Positions 57,381 through 64,000 of a stretch of 64,000 bases of DNA are shown here, piece by piece. The stretch's first letter is position 1; every line of letters starts with the position of its first letter. This DNA comes from Chlamydomonas reinhardtii (Eukaryota; Chlorophyta; Chlorophyceae; Chlamydomonadales; Chlamydomonadaceae). The DNA is taken from contig NC_057009.1 of NCBI RefSeq assembly GCF_000002595.2, positions 2,381,346 to 2,445,345 of the forward strand, given 5' to 3'. The position numbers and the translations under genes are program-made. Below the pieces are notes generated by a model. It saw only the letters and a program-made list of their open reading frames with translations, ran no database searches and was not told the origin of the DNA.

Positions 57381-59914
57381 ATGGGCGAGCAGCTGAGGCA
57401 ACAGGGAACCGTAAAGTGGTTCAACGCCACCAAAGGCTTCGGCTTCATCACGCCTGGTGGTGGCGGCGAGGACCTCTTTGTGCACCAGGTCAGCAAGCTG
57501 GCGTTGGGCGATGGGCCCCCCCGATACGCGGGACCGGGTCAGGGTCTGGAGGCCATCGCGCGCAGCAGTGGTGCTGCAGTGGATCATTATTCGCAGCGCG
57601 GGGCCTGTCGACTGCGGTGCAGTCCGATTTAATGACTTGTCGTTCGGCATGCCCGGCTTGCCGCGCCATTTCAGCTCTCGACTTGCAGTCTCCGGGTACC
57701 AGCGCATTGGGGCCGGGCTGACAATGATTACAGCTGCGGTAATATTTCCGTAGTTATCGCGGCAATCGCCGCGCTCGACGACAAACGCATTCGCTGCGTT
57801 GGCATGCTCCGCGCAGACCAACATCAACTCGGAGGGCTTCCGCAGCCTGCGGGAGGGTGAAGTCGTCGAGTTCGAGGTTGAGGCTGGGCCGGATGGACGC
57901 TCTAAGGCTGTGAACGTGACGGGCCCCGGAGGGGCCGCGCCCGAGGTGAGGGGAGCCAGGGTTTTGCGTCGCTCGGCCTGCGCGCGGCCGCACTGGCCAT
58001 CGCGCGATGCTCAAATGTTAGCAAGGGATATGATATGTCATTATTTTTCTGATTTCCGACGCGAGCGGGGTCGCGCGTAACGATTGGAGCGGGAGCTGTC
58101 GCCAACTGCCCTGCACACGCTTTTTACCGGCCTGCTCGCCCCTGCGCTTTCGACACCCGGCGCAGGGCGCTCCGCGGAACTTCCGCGGTGGCGGCCGCGG
58201 CCGCGGCCGCGCTCGCGGCGCCCGCGGCGGCTATGCTGCTGCGTACGGCTACCCGCAGATGGCGCCGGTCTACCCCGGCTACTACTTCTTCCCCGCGGGT
58301 GGGTGGCACCAGAATTGCTGATGGGTCGGGAGCGTAACTGGGTGGGTATGGATATTGTAATGCCAGCGCAGCGGCAGTCAGCGCTGCAGGAAGCACATGG
58401 TGGAGCAACAGGCGTGGCGGCGGCAGTTGGAGCAGCAGCAACAGCAGCCCGGCGGAGTTGGTAGCTTGCAGTGGTGACGGCGGCAGCGGACTCTCCAGTC
58501 GCGGCTGCTGCAGTGATGGGCGCGAGAGTTCACGGAGACGTCGTGGGCCTAAGGCGAGCAGCTCAGGTGTGGCCGGCGGTGCAGCAGCAGCTGCAGCTTC
58601 TTATTGTGGCGGCGCTGGTGGCGGGGGGGAGCGATGTGCTGGCAGCAGCAGCATCAGCAGAGGTGGGGCCTGCAACAGCGCTACAGCCACTGCTGTGCAG
58701 CGGGCGATGCCGGCCGACGCAGGCGGGAGAGCGTGCAGCTGCGTCCCCGGCTGCGGACGCTGCGGCTGCAGTTACCACCAGGAGCAGAGCGGGCGCGCGA
58801 TTTGCCGCAGCCTTGCTGTCAGCGTGCCGTAGTTCCGCAGTGGTCAGCTATCAGGGCAACCGCTTTCTGGGCAGATGTGGGGTGCGCTGTCGGGCTCGGT
58901 CACAGCCTGGGAGCTCCACAAGTGTTATTATTTAGCGTTGTGTGTCTGCCTCTCGGCACCGTGCCGTCATTGCACCCCGCCGCTCGCGCCCGTGCCCACG
59001 TCTAACCTCGTTGTCCGCTTGTGCGTCTACCTGCGCTCGCGCAGACCCCACGGGCCGGGGACGGGGTCGCGGCGGCCGCGGCGGCGCCATGCCCGCCATG
59101 CAGGGCGTGATGCCGGGTGTGGCGTACCCGGGCATGCCCATGGGCGGGGTGGGCATGGAGCCGACGGGCGAGCCGTCGGGGCTGCAGGTGAGGAGCAGCG
59201 GAGCGGGGGCGGGGCGGAAGGGGCGGTAGGGGCGGCAGGGGTGGAGAGCTGGGTGGCGTGCATGGGGGCTGGGGCGCCAGGCTGTGTGTTTGTGGCAGTA
59301 GCCGTGGCGCAGGGGTGGCGCGTGCAGGCGCCGTGGATGGGTTCGAGTCTTACCGTCGGCAAGACGGACCGACCGTGTGCCTGTGGAACCGACCGCATGC
59401 CTGACCGCCTCGCGTGCCTGCTCCCCCGCCCCACGACAGGTGGTGGTGCACAACCTGCCGTGGAGCTGCCAGTGGCAGCAGCTCAAGGACCACTTCAAGG
59501 AGTGGCGGGTGGAGCGCGCAGACGTCGTGTACGACGCCTGGGGCCGCTCGCGGTGAGAACGCGGGAGCGGTTGGAGGGGAGGGGCCTTCGGTGGTGGGTA
59601 AGGCTGTGGGGTGGCGCGGGGTCGTACTCTGGGGTGGGTCTCCAAGGAGTGAACGTGGGAATGGCTCACCAGGGATTGGTTCAGCTGTGGACAGGAAGGC
59701 ATGGGTCCTCGGGGCATATTCCTATCATATTTGCTTAGCCTTCATCTGCGGTTTTGTGTGGTTTGCTCGTCACCGCTGCACCGTTGTTGGCTACAGGGGC
59801 TTCGGCACCGTGCGCTTCACGACCAAGGAGGACGCCGCGACGGCGTGCGACAAGTTGAACAACAGCCAAATCGACGGGCGCACGATAAGCGTCCGGCTCG
59901 ACCGTTTCGCTTGA
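57381..59914 (+). CDS. NAB1: NAB1, cold-shock/RRM translation repressor
   Basis: Six exons (57381-57488, 57817-57945, 58166-58298, 59045-59187, 59440-59552, 59797-59914) encode 247 residues. The cold-shock domain (residues 1-75) has RNP-type motifs KGFGFITP and DLFVHQ. The linker carries [11 protein letters not shown] with Arg90 and Arg92, the known methylation sites. The RRM (about 170-247) includes [10 protein letters not shown] and RGFGTVRF, with Cys181 and Cys226 at exactly the positions reported for redox control of C. reinhardtii NAB1. NAB1 is a cytosolic protein that binds LHCBM mRNAs, holds them untranslated and so trims photosystem II antenna size; cysteine oxidation or nitrosylation relieves this and Arg methylation activates it. 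These properties are from the literature; the sequence shows the residues. TGTAA at 61089-61093 would give a long (~1.2 kb) 3' UTR. Confidence 0.97.
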
Positions 59915-61714
59915 GGGCCGCGGTGACGGCTCCCACGCATATCCTGCACCAGGGCCGCGCCTGCGGCCTGACAGCCAAGCTGCCGCTCCTGCACCAGACT
60001 GCTGCCGCCGCTGTGTCCCACAATCACGGCTGGCGCACTGAAGCAGCAGTCCCAGCGCAGCAGCCATGCCCGCGCCCAAGGCCGGGCCGGTGTGGTGGTG
60101 TGTGCAGCTGTGGCCGGATGTATTTCAGCCGCAGCAGCACTGTAGGAAGATGTGTGCTGGAGCCAATCTGCGCCTTCAATGCGAAGGCTGGGCGTTCCTA
60201 GCTCAAACCAGAGAAGAGATTTACCACAACTCGCCGCAGTTGCCGCAGTTTTGTCAGATAGAAATAGGGTATCCCTAGGGTCACCCATGCCCTTTCGCCC
60301 CTGTACACATCCATTGACAATTCCGTGCCAGCGCCTGACTTCCCCCTTGGACTAGTGCTTTTATTGACTTCATATGTTTGGCTTGCTATCCGGTTGTGCT
60401 CGGCCGCCCGGGAGGCGCTCGTGGCTTCTCATGTGTCGCGGTGTGTTGACCGGTGTGTTGGCCTTGTGCAATCCGTTGATGCAAGCCAAATTCCAGGACG
60501 TCCGTCATTCGGTGTGTGACCCCGCCTGAGGGCTCGGCACGATTGCTTCGAATCGGTCTTGCAGCAGTTGACAGTAGTGCTGCGAATGGACTGTTAGGAT
60601 GCGCGTGGCTGGGCGCGGAGGCTTGTGTGTCTCGGGGCGCATGGTTTGATTGGCGGCCGTGACTACTAGCCGCAACACGCGTGTGTGGCACGTGCTTTAC
60701 GGCTGCTGTCCGTTTGCAGCGCTGTCGGGGTGCACGTGCCGCCGCGCCTAGGATAGGCGTGCGTCCGGCATTGCCTGTTGGGTCCTCCCCGCCCGCGTTG
60801 GATTGAAGTGTAGGCAGAGGCGCGGCAATTGCAATGTTCGCGGGCGGGTGGGCTGTTGCAGCGCAATAAGGCTGGAAAGCTCAGCAGCGGCGCGAAGATC
60901 GGGACAGAATGAGTGCGCGTGTCGACTGGTGCCCACGACTAAGTCCGAGTGGAGTTTCCGAAAATGCAGGAGGAGTGTATGTGAGTGCGGTCCAGACACG
61001 GATGACGAGGGGTCGCTGGGCCATCCCCCTGTGTTTGTTGTGCAAGGGCGGCCCCCCCAGAAGTGGGACCGACCCAGCGCGCTACTGCTGTAAACCGCCC
61101 CGACTGGATGGCACTGGACCCGACCCACACTTGCAACCAACACGGGTATGACGCCGATCTGGAAGAGTGGTCAAACAGCATGACGCCGGTCTGGAAGAGT
61201 GGTCAAACAGCATGGCGTCCAGGCCTTCAAATGGGCCCTAACACAGCGTTTGTGGTCTGTGCCGTGCTGTGGTCTGCACCGGCACGAGCACACGCACGCA
61301 GTGGACAGGCCTTGTCCGTGTCAGGACCGAGACCATACCAGACCCGACCTCGCTTGTCCACCTTTGTCCACCTGACGCAACTCGTCTCCGTCGTTCGTGT
61401 TCCCTCCACCATACCTGCGCTTAAGCCCTTGGTTCCTAGCCGTTCTTGTCTATCAGACCCTATCGTTCATAAGATCATCAGCATTGGAAACGTGAACCCA
61501 CAGCCTTGCCGGTAATATACACCACCATTGCCATCACTGCCCACGATGGGCAGAAATGTTGACGCAGCGCATGACGTGCTTTCAACCAACCTGCCCGCTA
61601 GGGCCAGCTACAGCCTCGGCCCCTACCCCACTGCCAGGCGCCCCCAACGCGCGCACCAGCCTGCACGACGCACCCCGCACGCCACTACTGCCCGCCTGGC
61701 CGCCTCGCTCGCGA
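59915..61714. other. NAB1 3' UTR and convergent spacer
   Basis: 1.8 kb between NAB1 (+) and the LRR gene (-). Contains TGTAA at 61089-61093 and a 32-bp tandem duplication at 61148-61211. No other gene is recognised. Confidence 0.45.
61148..61211. repeat. 32-bp tandem duplication
   Basis: Copies 61148-61179 and 61180-61211 differ at one base. Confidence 0.92.
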
Positions 61715-63927
61715 TCAGAGCGGCACCATGGTCTTGCCGACCTGCCAACCGCCTGCCCCTGCCGCCCGCGTCGTGAGGAACTGCTGGTACTCCTCCGCCT
61801 CGAACTTGATGGTGCCTGTCATCGGGGCAAGGCGGCAAGGAAGGAGCGGCGCAACGTGTTAATAGACAGCTGCAACAGCAGGTGCAGCCCCGGGGCCGAG
61901 CACTGAAGAGGGGCTGCTAAGCAAACGAACAGCCTACGACGACCCATTCGCGTTGCCGGCCGGATATCACCACGGCTGGCCACTGCTGGTGCGCAAACTT
62001 GGATAGCCCCAAGCGACATAATCGCGTTCCGCGCGGCTGCCTGAGAAACATTCTGTCGTTGCCCACCACCGCCGGAGCCCCCAATGTGCCCGCTTAGTTC
62101 TCGCCCTCGGCAGCACACGCACCTGGCGGCGGGCGTGTGAGCGTGGCGGCCGCCGGCCCCGTGGCCAGGGGGTCCGACCCCGACCTGAGCGTGTACAGCA
62201 CCAGTTTGTCCTTCGACGTGTACGGCCCCTCCCCGCCCGCCCCCGCCCCCGTCCCCGCCAGGCCGCCTGTCCGGTTGGGGCTGGGGCTGAGGCTGGCGCC
62301 TCTCCCGCTGCCGCTGGTGTGCCGAAGCCGCCCGCCTTGCGCCGACGACCCGACGCCTCCTCCTCGCCCAGTGGTGCCAGCCGGACTGGAGCGGTCCGCC
62401 CCTCCGTATGCTGGCGACGCCGGCGCCGAGCCCGATTGCGACACGTGCTGCCCCGTCGCCTCCAGCTGCTGGCGCCAGATCTGCAGGGTTGGGGCACAGC
62501 AGCACAAGGCGTCATAAGCACTCAGTGGCACCGCTGTGCGCTGCCCGTCGCCCCTCTCTATGATGCACGGACGCGCGCATGACCAATCCTGCCCTGAGAC
62601 AATCCACACCGCCAGCACCCCGCCTGCAAGCCCATCGTCCTCTCCCTCCCTCCCCAGCCCCTCCCACCCATCCATCCACGCTCGCGCAGTGCCCGCCCAC
62701 ACCTGCATCGCGCGCACAGTGCCCGCATTGGGCGGCAGCGACGACCCCCGCGGCGCCTGCGGGTGCGGGTCGTGTAGGAACATGCCGCGCTCCTTCATGT
62801 ACGCCTCGTGCCGCAGCGTGTCACGTATCGTCGCCGCCTCCTTGCTCATCTGCTGCTCGAGGGCCGAGCGCTCAGGGACCTTCTCGTCCCAGGCGGGGTC
62901 GTACGGCGGCAAGCGCTTGCCAAAGGCCACGGTTAGCGTCGCCACGTCGCCGCCGATGAGGCCCTCCGCCTTCCGCCGCTCCAGCGCCGTAATCACGTGC
63001 TGGTCCAGGACCTGTGTACGGCACGAGTGTGTGGATATATGAGTATACGGCATGGGTGTGTCGATGTGAGTGTACGGTAGGGGTGCACATGGCCCGGTGG
63101 GCTCGGACTCAGTACTCCTCTGGCTGCCCTGAGGCGGAACTGCCGCCCGCTGCCCCGTCTTTCCACAGCTGCAGGCCCCCGGCTAAGCCCTCGCGCCCTA
63201 CGTCCGCCATTCTGCAACCTGCCTGACCTCTTGCGCGCAGTACACCCCTGCCTGACCTCTTGCGCGCGTCCGACCGCGTCCAACCTAGCTGCGCCCAACC
63301 CAGCGGCCAATGCCTTCCCCTCCCTTCAACTCATATGGCTCCTCCCCCGCCCCCGCCCCCGCCCCTGCCCCCGCCCCTGCCCCTGCCCCTGCCCCCGCCC
63401 TTGCCCCCGCCCCCGCCCCCGCCCCCGCCCCTGCCCCTGCCCCTGCCCCTGCCCCTGCCCCTGCCCCTGCCCCTGCCCCTGCCCCTGCCCCTGCCCCTGC
63501 CCCTGCCCCCGCCCCTGCCCCCGCCCCCGCCCCTGCACCTGCCTTCAGCGCGGGCATGCGGTGGATGACAATGAGCCGGTAGTCGGGCTCCTCGCACAGC
63601 CTGTGCGTGAGCGCGGGGCGGCCACGCGGGGGTAGCGGTGGCGGTGGGAGGGCGGAGAACACAAGGGTCGGCATGTGGGCATGCGCATGAACAGGTAGAG
63701 ACAGTGGTACGGTAGCGCTGTTGCGCGCACAGGCTTCCGCCCGATGAGCGCCGAGGGCGTTGCAGCGTGAGTCAGCCGCAGCCGCAGCACCCCGCCACAG
63801 CCACAGCAGCAAGACACACAGCACGCCCAAGCCCCTCGTGCGCCACTTACGGGTTGCCTTTGAGGTTCAGTTCCTTGATGAATTTGAATTTCTCCAGCAC
63901 TTTGATCTGTTTGTCCAGGTCTCGCAA
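61715..63927 (-). CDS. Leucine-rich-repeat protein, 3' part
   Basis: Partial gene: the 5' end is beyond the right edge. Minus-strand exons seen are 63851-63927, 63543-63600, 62703-63011, 62123-62480 and 61715-61815, all in phase, ending TGA 61715-61717. The visible part opens with [20 protein letters not shown] and then [20 protein letters not shown]. This is the last repeat and cap typical of SDS22-like LRR proteins (NP, YR, iP.L..LD..vit..ER). It continues [17 protein letters not shown], a long helical stretch ([20 protein letters not shown]), a Ser/Gly/Pro-rich region and the C-terminus [13 protein letters not shown]...KTMVPL. LRR proteins with this cap often act in cilia or as phosphatase scaffolds in algae; here that is inference. 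The second intron seems to start with GC (donor at 63541-63542) right beside a hexanucleotide repeat. Confidence 0.75.
63341..63540. repeat. (GCCCCT/GCCCCC)n hexanucleotide array in an LRR intron
   Basis: About 33 units of GCCCCY fill the intron up to its donor on the minus strand. Confidence 0.95.
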
Positions 63928-64000
63928 CTGTGTTCGTTTGGCGCGAGTGCAGGTACCGTATGTGGGTTCACCAGGGTCCAGGACGCCGTGGAAAGCGTGC

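Noticed and set aside
58471-58935. Open frame in NAB1 intron 3
   Set aside because: Between two NAB1 exons whose join restores the exact 247-residue protein; Ala-rich shadow frame.

Overview
The window is nuclear DNA of a green alga, very probably Chlamydomonas reinhardtii or a very close relative. The sequence is GC-rich. Genes are split into many short exons with canonical GT-AG introns that are full of CA/TG and C-rich microsatellites. TGTAA polyadenylation signals follow several genes, and replication-type histone genes end in a hairpin. The gene at 57381-59914 splices to a 247-residue cold-shock/RRM protein whose cysteines fall at 181 and 226, as in the C. reinhardtii translation repressor NAB1. 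NAB1 is on chromosome 6 of that species; placing the window there is inference.

Layout. (1) 1-12.7 kb, ordinary genes: the 3' half of a trypsin-fold serine protease (+), an SLC25A39/40 (Mtm1)-type mitochondrial carrier (-), a mitochondrial scramblase-family protein (+), a small organelle-targeted protein of unknown function (+) and a PRA1 membrane-trafficking protein (-). (2) 13.2-16.7 kb: a histone quartet, H3(-) H4(+) H2A(-) H2B(+), as two divergent pairs. (3) 17-27 kb: a long NEK1/5-like NIMA kinase (-) and a divergently transcribed TGD1 chloroplast lipid-transporter permease (+). (4) 28.5-31.4 kb: a decayed nuclease/kinase-like gene (-) in which the part coding for the kinase hinge lies on the opposite strand, as if a ~200-bp piece had been flipped. 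(5) 31.7-35.3 kb: a second histone quartet with the H2A/H2B pair in the opposite orientation. (6) 36-43 kb: an FVE/MSI4-type WD40 histone-binding protein (-). (7) 43.3-47.1 kb: an AKAP7-like 2H phosphoesterase (+), sharing a bidirectional promoter with MSI4. (8) 48.5-54.5 kb: a family-2 glycosyltransferase of the CSLA/CSLC type (+). (9) 57.4-59.9 kb: NAB1 (+). (10) 61.7-64 kb: the 3' part of a leucine-rich-repeat protein (-) that runs off the right edge.

The histone genes and the RBBP4/7-family chaperone gene form a chromatin-themed neighbourhood. The eight core histone genes share divergent promoters, TATA-like boxes and the same 16-nt terminal hairpin, which fits cell-cycle-coupled expression. 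TGD1 (plastid lipid import), NAB1 (light-harvesting translation) and the carrier (mitochondrial glutathione/metal handling) are organelle-related but are not an operon. No CRISPR array, rRNA, tRNA or intact mobile element was recognised. The most unusual signals are the flipped exon, a motif repeated five times and found only inside introns, an orphan degenerate histone hairpin, and a cysteine-bearing loop in the carrier.

All exon joins were worked out by hand: each was checked for reading phase and for protein-family continuity, not against transcripts.
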